Source of the DNA: a virus
Length of the DNA: 25,991 nucleotides
Virus record (IMG/VR): IMGVR_UViG_3300010413_000189
Location: 1-25,991 of that record
Reading direction: 5' to 3' (one strand)
Shown: piece after piece, positions 15,881 to 23,247 of the stretch
How positions within the stretch are numbered: the stretch's first letter is position 1
How the letters are laid out: the number at the start of each line of letters is the position of its first letter
Made by a program: the position numbers and the translations under genes
The notes under the pieces: model-generated
The model's input: only the letters and a program-made list of their open reading frames with translations
What the model was told of the DNA's origin: nothing
The model's database searches: none

Positions 15881-17070
15881 ACCGCCACCTCTCTAATGTC
15901 CAGTGCCGAGTACGCTTGAACATCACTTAGGCTCGGAACTTCTTGCAAAAGATGGGGTAACCCAATCACACCTAAGTTCATTTTAAGTTCGCTTTTGAAG
16001 TCAGGACTCAGCGTATCTATCCGACTCTTGACAGCAGTCCAACACTTCATCCCTTCCTCTAAACTCGCCATCGACAGCCTGTAGAGGTTCAAGGTCAAAA
16101 TCTCCTCGTTGATAGAGAAGTAGAACTGCCCCCCCTTCCTAGCAGGGTTCTCGGTCATGTCTCTGAATCCGGCAATGTATCGTCTGGCACCTTCGGCCAT
16201 GAGAGCGTTATTGTGAGTCATTGCCCCTTGGTCGCTCATAGCACTAGCTAAATCAGGGTCTGTTGGACGTGAGGCCATCGCCTCTCTCAGAAGCTCGGCG
16301 GCCTTGTCTAGGTCCCCTGTCTCTTGGTAACATTTGACCATGGTGAAGTAGATAGTTGTATTAAAACGGTCTGGGGGGATGCTGTCTTTGGCAGCCAAAT
16401 ACTTCTCTCCCCAAGCCTTGCTTTTTTCCACATGGCCGTGGTGCCCATATAACTGACACAGATAAAACGGAACATCAAAGTTGCTAGGATTGTCCCGCAT
16501 CTCCTTATATAACAGCCCCTTAGTTCGCCAGAACTTCTTCTTCATCTGTTCTGGAGAGAGATCATACCCATGATGACTCAAAGAAAACCAGTGATTTAAA
16601 ACGCACGCTCCTTCGAACCTAGGCTGGTTATGAATCATATTTTGATACTTAACGGTGCCTTTTTTAAACATCCGAGCAGAGTTACAACTCATGGCACAAC
16701 GACCCTGTTGAAAGTCGTTTACCATGACAGCCGACGCCTTAAACCCAGCCCCATCAACTTCATCAGTCAACCACTTAATGAAGCCGGATTTTTTATACAT
16801 CGGCGACTTAACTACTCGTTCGTCAGCGTCAATAACTAAACACCAGTCTCCTGTAGCGTACTGAAGAGACTGGTTACGATGTAAAGAAAAATTTTGCTGC
16901 CAAGGATGGTGATACACCTTAGCTCCAAACAGTTCAGCAATCTCAACTGTATTATCACTTGATCCTGTGTCAACGACAATAATCTCGTCAACAACGTCGG
17001 CCAAGGACTCTAGCACATGCGGCATATTCTTGGCCTCGTCTTTGACCATCATACATGCTGATACTTTCAA
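15877..17070 (-). CDS. family-2 glycosyltransferase with TPR-like C-terminus
   Basis: The N-terminal GT-A fold is clear. It begins K-V-S-A-C-M-M-V-K-D-E, continues with V-V-D-T-G-S-S-D-N-T (residues 32-41) and R-N-Q-S-L, and has the metal and nucleotide-sugar motif D-A-D-E at 81-84. Residues about 200-290 have helical repeats of TPR type (K-C-Y-Q-E-T-G-D-L-D-K-A-A-E-L-L). This domain pair occurs in bacterial and phage glycosyltransferases of the WaaE/KdtX-like type. It would transfer a sugar in the cytoplasm, possibly one made with the WbpB/WbpD-like enzymes. It starts 28 bases after the 98-aa gene. The acceptor, whether host glycan or virion protein, is unknown. Confidence 0.85.
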   Translation of the reverse strand: MKVSACMMVKDEAKNMPHVLESLADVVDEIIVVDTGSSDNTVEIAELFGAKVYHHPWQQNFSLHRNQSLQYATGDWCLVIDADERVVKSPMYKKSGFIKWLTDEVDGAGFKASAVMVNDFQQGRCAMSCNSARMFKKGTVKYQNMIHNQPRFEGACVLNHWFSLSHHGYDLSPEQMKKKFWRTKGLLYKEMRDNPSNFDVPFYLCQLYGHHGHVEKSKAWGEKYLAAKDSIPPDRFNTTIYFTMVKCYQETGDLDKAAELLREAMASRPTDPDLASAMSDQGAMTHNNALMAEGARRYIAGFRDMTENPARKGGQFYFSINEEILTLNLYRLSMASLEEGMKCWTAVKSRIDTLSPDFKSELKMNLGVIGLPHLLQEVPSLSDVQAYSALDIREVAV

Positions 17071-17098
17071 CTAGTGCTCCTTTACGTAGTTTAAAAAA

Positions 17099-17395
17099 TT
17101 ACTTGATAAGTTCAAAATGGCTTGGAATGACATCATCCGCGCCGAACTCTCTGACGTCCCCAACCTCAAAAAGCCCGTACTTAGGAGTCCAGCAACGCAC
17201 ACGACAAATATACTTTTTTGGCGCTGGCGGTGCTGTAGCAGGCGCAGGCGCTTTTGGGGCCGGTGCCTCCATCTTAGGTACGGGCTTTTCAGGCGTTTCA
17301 GGTTTAGTAGCCTTCAAAGTATCGTCTTGTTTCAAAGTATCGTCTTGTTTCAAAGGTTTGTCCCCTTTAGGTAGTTCGACAGGTATTTTAGCCAT
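17099..17395 (-). CDS. Pro/Ala-rich protein with conserved C-terminal phage domain
   Basis: The 98-aa protein has a low-complexity N-terminal half with a tandem L-K-Q-D-D-T repeat and a Pro/Ala/Lys linker. It ends in a compact C-terminal part (Y-I-C-R-V-R-C-W-T-P, E-V-G-D-V-R-E-F, H-F-E-L-I). Short phage proteins with that C-terminal pattern are common near capsid genes. It is the first gene after a strong terminator; GGGAGAA precedes the ATG. Function unknown. Confidence 0.75.
   Translation of the reverse strand: MAKIPVELPKGDKPLKQDDTLKQDDTLKATKPETPEKPVPKMEAPAPKAPAPATAPPAPKKYICRVRCWTPKYGLFEVGDVREFGADDVIPSHFELIK
17313..17355 (-). repeat. 18-bp tandem repeat within the 98-aa gene
   Basis: Two exact copies of an 18-base unit (17313-17330 and 17331-17348) are followed by seven bases of a third. 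It encodes the doubled hexapeptide in the linker and keeps the reading frame. Confidence 0.9.
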
Positions 17396-17420
17396 GGTCT
17401 AATTCTCCCTGCATGTATAT

Positions 17421-17458
17421 AAAAAACGCCGGAAGACGCCAAGTGCGCCTCCCGGCGT
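17421..17458 (-). terminator. strong intrinsic terminator after the head genes
   Basis: On the minus strand a G/C-rich hairpin of about 14 bp (ACGCCGG pairs with CCGGCGT, with further inner pairs and an ACTT loop) is followed at once by TTTTTT. It lies just downstream of the decoration-protein gene. Confidence 0.85.
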
Positions 17459-17483
17459 CGTATGTGGGTTATCTAAGACGAAA

Positions 17484-17924
17484 TTACTCCATCTTAGTCG
17501 GAATTGGCCCGATATCGAGCCACGCATCGAGAGTTCCGCCGTCGATAGTGGCCCCACCAATTGTCCCCTTACAACGCACATAACGTCTGCACGCAGGTGG
17601 AAGCGGAGCACTATAGATGAGTTTACCCGCAGTCAACAGGCTACCAGTCATACTGGAGCCCCCATTCAGGTTCATGTTGACAAGCTGAGCAAAACTAGCG
17701 GCGGTGTTCGAGTGAGAATGTTCCAAGATCAAGGCGAAAGTACAAGTAGTGGTATTACCACTCACAGCAGTCCCAACCCGAGCATGGAGATAGATCGGTT
17801 CACCCCGACCAATATCAGGATTGGCCGCACCCAAGTCAACCGTATAATCTACAACAGTAGCAGCAGAAGCACCCGCGATGGACTTTCCATCCATCAGCAA
17901 GGCACGATAGTCCATGATAGCCAT
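17484..17924 (-). CDS. Bbp16-like capsid decoration protein
   Basis: The 146-aa beta-rich protein begins M-A-I-M-D-Y-R-A-L-L. It has V-D-L-G-A-A-N-P-D-I-G-R-G-E-P-I-Y-L-H, T-F-A-L-I-L-E-H-S and R-Y-V-R-C-K-G-T landmarks. These match the pattern of Bbp16-type proteins, first seen in Bordetella phage BPP-1 and usually encoded right after the major capsid gene, as here. They are thought to decorate or cement the capsid. The gene is followed by the strong terminator. Confidence 0.75.
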   Translation of the reverse strand: MAIMDYRALLMDGKSIAGASAATVVDYTVDLGAANPDIGRGEPIYLHARVGTAVSGNTTTCTFALILEHSHSNTAASFAQLVNMNLNGGSSMTGSLLTAGKLIYSAPLPPACRRYVRCKGTIGGATIDGGTLDAWLDIGPIPTKME

Positions 17925-17938
17925 ATTTAATTCCCTCT

Positions 17939-17961
17939 TAGGGTCGTCGTAGACGACCCTA
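17939..17961 (-). other. hairpin between capsid and decoration genes
   Basis: A perfect 10-bp stem with a 3-base loop (AGGGTCGTC and GACGACCCT arms). On the minus strand it is followed by AGAGGG, the ribosome site of the decoration gene, with no T-run. A role in mRNA processing or translation level is more likely than termination. Confidence 0.7.
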
Positions 17962-17980
17962 CTTCAATTTATTTTACTAT

Positions 17981-18955
17981 TTAGGTGAGGGCAGATTCTG
18001 TTGTCAGAAGAGCCTCGACCTTTTTAACCGGCACACCACGGAAGTGCATGGTTGGAATTCCGAACGGACCAGACGGCATATAGTTCACATTAGTCTTATC
18101 CTTGGCTTCCTTGTCAAGCTGTCCAAGAACAGTGGCGTTAGCATAAATAACAGCGCCCGCACCGTCATAAGGCATTTGACGCAGAGCGTCGATAAGAGAA
18201 TTGGAAAGGTTAGCCGCTGTCGCAGGAATATTAGCCACGCGTTGGACACAGCGATCATCACGCACAACCAGACCCGCATACTGTTTGAAATGAGTCTGGT
18301 AGACTTTGTAGATCCCGCCATTAGGCGCTGTGGTAACAACCTCACCATCGTCCTTCATGGTGAAACCGACAGTAACCGAGTTTCTGGGGTAGATCATGTG
18401 GACCGTATTTGCACCCCACTGCACGATCCAGATAGAGTTCAGAGTAGAACCTGTGGCCCCATAGTTGTGAACGTTATGAGCAGCACTCACACCTAGTGTG
18501 GTCAGGTTAGCATAACGAGTAGAGAACCCGTCAAACCTCTCAGGATAACCTACGGTTGTGCCGTAGACAATCTGATTAGCCAAGGTTTGGGCCATACCTT
18601 CAACGAACGCCAAGTCTTCAGTGAGACGAAAGGCCGCCTTATCAGGGGCGACGTCGATCAGGGCGGTATCAACGCGGGAATAAGCTTCCAACATACCGAT
18701 ACCTTCCACGATCTGTTCTGTGGTTGACCGTTCCGGGTCTACACCCTCGTTAATCTTACGCCAAGAACCAGTGGGCAGGCTCAGCCTTTTAGAAGTGAGA
18801 TGCTGAGTTTCCCCGTTGGCTCTGATCCAAATGGCGTCGTCCATAATGGAGTTGACCTTGTTCAGTACTTCGGCAATGGCTAGAACAGCATGGTCCTTAG
18901 TACGTTTTGCAAGATCAAGCAACGTCATTTGTGTAGAAGTCAGCAAAGTAGCCAT
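17981..18955 (-). CDS. major capsid protein
   Basis: A 324-aa protein directly after the scaffold-like gene and before the decoration gene, the usual place of the major capsid protein. It starts M-A-T-L-L-T-S-T-Q-M-T-L-L-D-L-A-K-R. Further landmarks are G-S-W-R-K-I-N-E-G-V, D-G-F-S-T-R-Y and V-I-Y-A-N-A-T-V-L-G-Q-L-D. The final part, near G-P-F-G-I-P-T-M-H-F-R-G-V-P-V, is typical of phage capsid proteins of the HK97-fold group. The fold is inferred from family and context. AAGAGGT provides the ribosome site. Confidence 0.85.
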   Translation of the reverse strand: MATLLTSTQMTLLDLAKRTKDHAVLAIAEVLNKVNSIMDDAIWIRANGETQHLTSKRLSLPTGSWRKINEGVDPERSTTEQIVEGIGMLEAYSRVDTALIDVAPDKAAFRLTEDLAFVEGMAQTLANQIVYGTTVGYPERFDGFSTRYANLTTLGVSAAHNVHNYGATGSTLNSIWIVQWGANTVHMIYPRNSVTVGFTMKDDGEVVTTAPNGGIYKVYQTHFKQYAGLVVRDDRCVQRVANIPATAANLSNSLIDALRQMPYDGAGAVIYANATVLGQLDKEAKDKTNVNYMPSGPFGIPTMHFRGVPVKKVEALLTTESALT

Positions 18956-18970
18956 AGAAGAATTTACCTC

Positions 18971-19789
18971 TTATTGATTTTTCATTGTGGGATACATAGT
19001 CGTCGCTAACGCATCCTCTTGTTCTGATACGAGTTTGTCTGGACTGAAAACCCCAGATCCAGATTGCATTTTACCTTTAAGGATACTATCTTTGAGTGGA
19101 GACTTCTCGATAAGGATTTCGATTGCTTCCTCTGTAGTTGCCAGCTCGCCCGGGTTGCGCTTAGAGATAATCTCTTCGCCTGTAGGAAATTTACCCACAG
19201 CAACTGGCTGGCCGTTAATTTCCTTAACCTCAAAAAATCTCTTGAAATACTCATGGGCCACTTCTGGATGTAACAGAGTCTCACTCCGAATGTAGTCAGA
19301 ACTATCAAACGAGTTTTTGATTAAGAGAGTCTCAATTTGTCTGCTCTTTTTCTCCAGATCTTTGTTTGTACCCGTAAGCTTCTCTTCCCACTCTTTACGT
19401 TGTTTTTCTAAGTCAGCTTGGAAGGCTTCTCTCATCTGCCGCTTCACGCTTTCCACGCCTTCCGTATCCATCAGCTGTTTGTCTTCCATGTTCTGTAGCG
19501 TTTCCATAGCCTTTCTTGCAGCATCCGGGTCCTCAAGCCCGTTATACTTATCCCTCAATGTTGTTAGTTCTTGTTTGAGTTCGGCTATTTCGTGGCGGCG
19601 ACTCGCACTCTCTGCATTCGCCTTTGTTTTGTCATTGTAAAGTTTGGCAACATCGAAGACTACTTCTTCATTGTCTTGATTAACCCAGATGGGAAAATCA
19701 TTTTCATTTAACGCTACATTGCCATTTTCGTCGAATTTCAGTTTCAGTTTCAGTTCCTTTTCGTCTTTCTTATTTCCCTCGTCAGCCAT
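18971..19789 (-). CDS. scaffold-like protein
   Basis: A 272-aa charged protein with a long coiled-coil-type region (about residues 55-155, many E, K, Q and L) and a C-terminal tail. It sits just upstream of the major capsid gene. Charge, predicted helicity and position match phage head scaffolding proteins, which fill the prohead during assembly and then leave. No protease domain seen. Confidence 0.8.
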   Translation of the reverse strand: MADEGNKKDEKELKLKLKFDENGNVALNENDFPIWVNQDNEEVVFDVAKLYNDKTKANAESASRRHEIAELKQELTTLRDKYNGLEDPDAARKAMETLQNMEDKQLMDTEGVESVKRQMREAFQADLEKQRKEWEEKLTGTNKDLEKKSRQIETLLIKNSFDSSDYIRSETLLHPEVAHEYFKRFFEVKEINGQPVAVGKFPTGEEIISKRNPGELATTEEAIEILIEKSPLKDSILKGKMQSGSGVFSPDKLVSEQEDALATTMYPTMKNQ

Positions 19790-19834
19790 ACTCGGAATCT
19801 CTCCGTTGTTTTTAAGGCATCACGCCCGAATGAA

Positions 19835-19851
19835 AAGAACAAAGTGTTCTT
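19835..19851 (-). other. short hairpin in the leader of the scaffold-capsid genes
   Basis: A perfect 7-bp inverted repeat with a 3-base loop (AAGAACA and TGTTCTT arms) lies in the 133-bp untranslated gap upstream of the scaffold gene. It may be an operator or a 5' leader structure. No clear promoter was seen in the gap, only weak TATACG-like boxes. Confidence 0.5.
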
Positions 19852-19885
19852 GGTTGTTTCTAACTAACGTATAATGTCTGTTGTG

Positions 19886-19916
19886 AAAAATGCAAAGAAA
19901 AAACCGTATTTTTGCA
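19886..19916 (-). terminator. weak terminator-like inverted repeat after the phosphoesterase gene
   Basis: On the minus strand TGCAAA and TTTGCA arms are followed by TTTTT. The stem is A/T-rich with an inner mismatch, so termination would be partial at best. It lies 6 bases past the phosphoesterase stop. Confidence 0.35.
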
Positions 19917-19922
19917 CCCAGA

Positions 19923-20915
19923 CTATGTACGAATAGGAAAAAACTGTTGTACAACCTTCACTATTCTATCAGGGGCAACTGTGACTTCCAAAATCCAGAA
20001 CCCCATAATAGCTGCTATTTTACGACCTCGCATGAATGGAGTCTGATGTTGGGTAGTACCGCCCTGATAAATAAGTATTCCCCTGTAGGGCAAAAACTCG
20101 GCCTTGTGATAATGACCTAGCAAAAGGATGTCCGGTTTAGTCCCTGGAGGTAGCGCATTAACATATTGTTGGGGTTTATAACTTATAGCATAAGCAGTTC
20201 CATCTTCTGGATGAACAAGCCGCACAACTGCTTTGGAGCGGCCCTCTCCCAACTCAATGTTAGCCTCTTGATAACCTAAATAGGTCATATCCTCGCGTTT
20301 GTCACCTATCAATTGTCCTACGTCTACACCACCGTGTTTCCAGTGACTCCTGTCGTGGTTACCGCAGAGAAATAATGTCTTCATATTTTTTCTGTACGGA
20401 TACTTTTCCACAACTACTCGTACTTGTGCATCTGCTCCGTGATGAGACAACTCAAATTCATGGCCTCTAAACATTCTTATACCATCAGTCAAGTCACCAG
20501 TATTGAAGACAGTAGAAATACCTTCTTCACGAAAAACGTCATAAGCGTATTCCAAAAGAGCGTAATCGGAATAGAGGCTACCAAAATGGCTGTCTGATAC
20601 GTAGCCGAATTTATGTCGCGTGCCTTTAATTGTGAGTTTCGGAGATTGAAGGTGCCGAGTGAGCTCCTCAACTTGTCGGAGAAGCTTTTCTACCTCAGCA
20701 TTGTATTCCGTTCCGCTTTCCTCTTCCTCCTCTTGAGGAGTCTCACACATCTCACAGGCGGCTTCAACAGCGTTGTTCCAACTTCCAAAATATTTGTTGA
20801 TTGTGGTACGAGCAGGCTTACTTATGGGTAGATCCGTATATTCACACGAGGAAACCATACCGTACCTGTTAAAAATTTCTGCCAATGTCCGAAGTATTCT
20901 CTCTTTTTTTCCCAT
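19923..20915 (-). CDS. metallophosphoesterase with N-terminal DNA-binding-like repeat
   Basis: A calcineurin-like phosphoesterase with all key motifs: D-S-H (108-110), G-D-L-T-D-G (140-145), G-N-H-D (185-188) and G-H-Y-H (267-270). These residues normally hold two metal ions for phosphoester cleavage. Residues 1-55 form a helical segment ending F-G-S-W-N-N-A-V-E-A-A, the pattern of the homing-endonuclease-associated or HNH-linked repeat, which is thought to bind DNA. Residues 60-92 are acidic and coiled-coil-like. It lies between the methyltransferase and scaffold genes. The substrate could be DNA, RNA or a nucleotide and cannot be decided here. Confidence 0.85.
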   Translation of the reverse strand: MGKKERILRTLAEIFNRYGMVSSCEYTDLPISKPARTTINKYFGSWNNAVEAACEMCETPQEEEEESGTEYNAEVEKLLRQVEELTRHLQSPKLTIKGTRHKFGYVSDSHFGSLYSDYALLEYAYDVFREEGISTVFNTGDLTDGIRMFRGHEFELSHHGADAQVRVVVEKYPYRKNMKTLFLCGNHDRSHWKHGGVDVGQLIGDKREDMTYLGYQEANIELGEGRSKAVVRLVHPEDGTAYAISYKPQQYVNALPPGTKPDILLLGHYHKAEFLPYRGILIYQGGTTQHQTPFMRGRKIAAIMGFWILEVTVAPDRIVKVVQQFFPIRT

Positions 20916-20920
20916 ACTCC

Positions 20921-22111
20921 TTACCTAACCGGTCTGCTGTGCTTCAATGTATGTGGGTGATACATATAGTTATCAGTTCCGTTGAAACACACATCCCAAA
21001 TTGTAGTGTAGGCTTCTGGGTCATACTCAAAATCACAGATGTTGTATACATCTCCATCTTCCAGTACAACCTTCAGCATAGAAATGTCTCGCTTCATCTG
21101 TTCAATGGAGTACACCATCTGTTCCTCAGAGAAGCCGAAACAGTGCCTCACTTGGTGCCAGTATTTTTGACCGTTCCATACTTTGTAGGCACGATAGACA
21201 TCCCCTGCTGTATCGTCGCCCTCAGAATGTCCGGCACTGCAACCGTCGTTATTCGTCGGCAAGTCGAGATACTTGCCGACTTTGGCGCAGAGTAGATTTA
21301 CTTTCTGATGATCGAGCGAACCGAAGGAGATACGATAGCTCATCATGGGGTCAGCGAAAAGTGGAAAAGCACTAGGGATCGTAACAATTCCAGGTTGCAA
21401 AATCTGTCCCATAACAAGACCACAAAGGCACTCAGCGTGAGCCTGCAAAGCCAAACCATAGATACTCGCAGGGCCGGTAGAGTAAGAGATTGGCATCACA
21501 GTTAAAAACAAAGGTAAATTCCGTTTACATGCCTCGATAAAAATAGGCACGTTTGGCCCGTTATCATTGAGTTTAAGTGGGCTGTAGAAGTGAGAATGAC
21601 AAGTAGCTATTCTCGGGTCGTGAGAGTGTTCGAGATGTGCGGCCTTGATTCCTTCTATAGATCCAACATAAACATAGATGTAGCCAGAGTAGTGTTTTCG
21701 CATTATGGCTATCTGGGTTACATCCTCTGTTGGAGTGTGTTGAGGACCTACGCCCCTAAACATAAATGGAATGTTGTGACGTTCGGCGATCCGCATGATG
21801 TTCTCCACATCAGCGGTCGTCGGGGCTCGGGTCTCTCCCTTCTCCCAAATTAGTGTTGCGGTACCGCCTCCTCCAAATGAATGTTCAGGCACGCCATAGC
21901 GCTTGATGAACTCGTGACGCTTTGGGACAGTCCTTAGACACTCTTCTACAAGCTCGGGTTCCATACAAATACGCACTTGTTCACCTATCTCGACTTTATA
22001 GGCTTTTCCAGTGCGCAAAAAAATATCGGCGACCTCCTCGTTATGACATCTGAACCCAGGCGACGCCAACAGTAAAACCGCTTCCTCGTGAAGCTTTTCC
22101 TCAACAATCAT
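20921..22111 (-). CDS. MttB-superfamily corrinoid methyltransferase-like protein
   Basis: The 396-aa protein follows the trimethylamine methyltransferase (MttB, COG5598) pattern. The N-terminus has H-E-E-A-V-L-L-L and E-P-E-L-V-E-E-C-L-R-T-V-P. T-G-P-A-S is at 212-216, A-E-C-L-C-G-L-V-M-G-Q at 226-236, a D-N/G-C-S-A-G-H-S-E-G-D-D segment near 290-300, and H-P-H-T-L-K-H at 385-391. Known members move a methyl group from a methylamine or betaine to a corrinoid protein. True MttB has pyrrolysine in the 290 region; here ordinary residues stand there, as in glycine-betaine-type relatives. It is about 90 residues shorter than usual and ends right after H-P-H-T-L. No corrinoid protein gene is in the window. 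Activity is therefore uncertain, and it may have a new role. Confidence 0.75.
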   Translation of the reverse strand: MIVEEKLHEEAVLLLASPGFRCHNEEVADIFLRTGKAYKVEIGEQVRICMEPELVEECLRTVPKRHEFIKRYGVPEHSFGGGGTATLIWEKGETRAPTTADVENIMRIAERHNIPFMFRGVGPQHTPTEDVTQIAIMRKHYSGYIYVYVGSIEGIKAAHLEHSHDPRIATCHSHFYSPLKLNDNGPNVPIFIEACKRNLPLFLTVMPISYSTGPASIYGLALQAHAECLCGLVMGQILQPGIVTIPSAFPLFADPMMSYRISFGSLDHQKVNLLCAKVGKYLDLPTNNDGCSAGHSEGDDTAGDVYRAYKVWNGQKYWHQVRHCFGFSEEQMVYSIEQMKRDISMLKVVLEDGDVYNICDFEYDPEAYTTIWDVCFNGTDNYMYHPHTLKHSRPVR

Positions 22112-22127
22112 ATCACATTATCGCTCC

Positions 22128-22211
22128 TTATTTTGTTCCTGTTGCCCTACTTCCAACAGAGTTGGCTCTAAAATGAAAATCAAACTCTAGAAACGCAGCG
22201 TCACCGTTTGA
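22128..22211 (-). other. out-of-frame C-terminal remnant of the 22187-22717 gene
   Basis: 27 codons and a TAA stop in a different frame continue the upstream protein in a natural way. The TAA is followed by GGAG for the next gene. Either a real one-base deletion or a sequencing error separates the two parts. Confidence 0.75.
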
Positions 22212-22717
22212 CCTGGATTTCTATATAACCTACACACCAACATAGAACTGATTGTTTTTCCTGTCCCGCTGAGAACAGGCAGTACAGCCATCTGGTGCGT
22301 CCAAGTAGTGCCAGAAGCAGCCTGCGATACTGAGACAGATGCGGGGGAAGACATGGCTCCGTAGATATTCCCCCAACTGTATTCCAAATGCCAGATCACT
22401 GTTCCAGTAGCACCGGTTGACGGAGCCCAGTGAACATGTGGACTGATATCAGTGCCTTCCTCGTATGAGTGTGGAAGTTGGCAAGTAAAAAACACCTGCT
22501 CTTGCGTAGTTCCACCATCAAAAGAATACAGCCACAAGTTCCCCAAGAACGACTCTAGATCTGGAGCCGAGGCACCCAGTTTCACGGCCAAACCTGGAAT
22601 ACGCAGATCGTCCCAAACTACCGCGTCTCCGTACATCACCATGGTTCCGTCATCTTCAAAAACTGTATAATTCGGAGTTGTGCCGATAAAAGGTGTACCG
22701 AATCGAAAAGTTGACAT
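22187..22717 (-). CDS. conserved phage virion-type protein, frameshifted near its C-terminus
   Basis: The 176-aa ORF has V-V-W-D-D-L-R-I-P, Q-L-P-H-S-Y-E-E-G-T-D-I-S-P-H-V-H-W and W-H-L-E-Y-S-W, landmarks of a common but unnamed phage protein beside head genes. It ends early after C-R-L-Y-R-N-P-G. The missing family-type C-terminus is present in another frame (22128-22211), reading N-G-D-A-A-F-L-E-F-D-F-H-F and ending G-S-R-A-T-G-T-K. Adding one base near 22209-22213 would give a 196-aa protein. A virion surface role is a guess. Confidence 0.8.
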   Translation of the reverse strand: MSTFRFGTPFIGTTPNYTVFEDDGTMVMYGDAVVWDDLRIPGLAVKLGASAPDLESFLGNLWLYSFDGGTTQEQVFFTCQLPHSYEEGTDISPHVHWAPSTGATGTVIWHLEYSWGNIYGAMSSPASVSVSQAASGTTWTHQMAVLPVLSGTGKTISSMLVCRLYRNPGQTVTLRF

Positions 22718-22727
22718 TACTGTACCT

Positions 22728-23087
22728 CTAAATTCTCCAAGTGCCGTGTGCGCCGACGATTAACCACTTGCTCGCGGATGGAATGGCTTTCAACGTTAGT
22801 GTAGCGTAAGTCTCACTCGCCTCTTCATTATAGATACTACCCCCTGTAGCCGAATTGGCAATCCAGTCAGTAGACCCAGCGCTGATAACTACTTTACCAC
22901 TGCCTAACTTAACAAAAGTCAAATCCTTATCGTATGCAGTAGAAGCATCAGGTAATACGATCGTCTGAGTCGTAGCAGAACTGACAGAGACCAAACTCAG
23001 ATCATACCTAGGAGTGTAAAGACGCAGATCTGTTACGCCTGCCGTAGTAGAAGTAATAGTGACTTCGTACAGAGTCTCTAGAGTCAT
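22728..23087 (-). CDS. beta-rich fibre-like or decoration-like protein (119 aa)
   Basis: A 119-aa protein with a regular beta pattern: I-V-L-P-D-A-S, L-T-F-V-K-L-G-S-G-K-V-V-I, E-T-Y-A-T-L-T-L-K and W-L-I-V-G-A-H-G-T-W. This strand and turn pattern is typical of small phage fibre or head-decoration modules. AGTAGGTG precedes the start. No named family is certain. Confidence 0.75.
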   Translation of the reverse strand: MTLETLYEVTITSTTAGVTDLRLYTPRYDLSLVSVSSATTQTIVLPDASTAYDKDLTFVKLGSGKVVISAGSTDWIANSATGGSIYNEEASETYATLTLKAIPSASKWLIVGAHGTWRI

Positions 23088-23115
23088 ACATCACCTACTA
23101 TCTTCTTAATAAGCC

Positions 23116-23141
23116 AAAAGCCGTTGTTCTCGTACAACGGC
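23116..23141 (-). terminator. intrinsic terminator upstream of the 119-aa gene
   Basis: On the minus strand an 8-bp stem (GCCGTTGT and ACAACGGC arms, 6-base loop) is followed by TTTT. It sits between the zinc-ribbon gene and the 119-aa gene. Confidence 0.6.
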
Positions 23142-23207
23142 CAAAACGCCGGTTCGGTCTCTTGGCCTCACAATGGACAGATATGTCATTTCCCCCAAAG
23201 GCATTAA

Positions 23208-23236
23208 CCTGTCGTATAAGGAGGAAAAACGACAGG
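23208..23236 (-). other. hairpin with an anti-Shine-Dalgarno loop
   Basis: CCTGTCGT and ACGACAGG arms form an 8-bp stem around a 13-base loop. On the transcribed minus strand the loop contains CCTCCTTA, the same as the 3' end of 16S rRNA. A second CCTCCTT-type motif (23275-23282, minus strand) lies about 40 bases upstream in the same gap. The 23088-23296 stretch contains no convincing gene. Confidence 0.5.
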
Positions 23237-23247
23237 CAGAGAACCGC

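Noticed and set aside
18085-19308. Several minus-strand ORFs of 87-100 aa inside the capsid and scaffold genes
   Set aside because: They lie in other frames of convincing genes and have no independent support.
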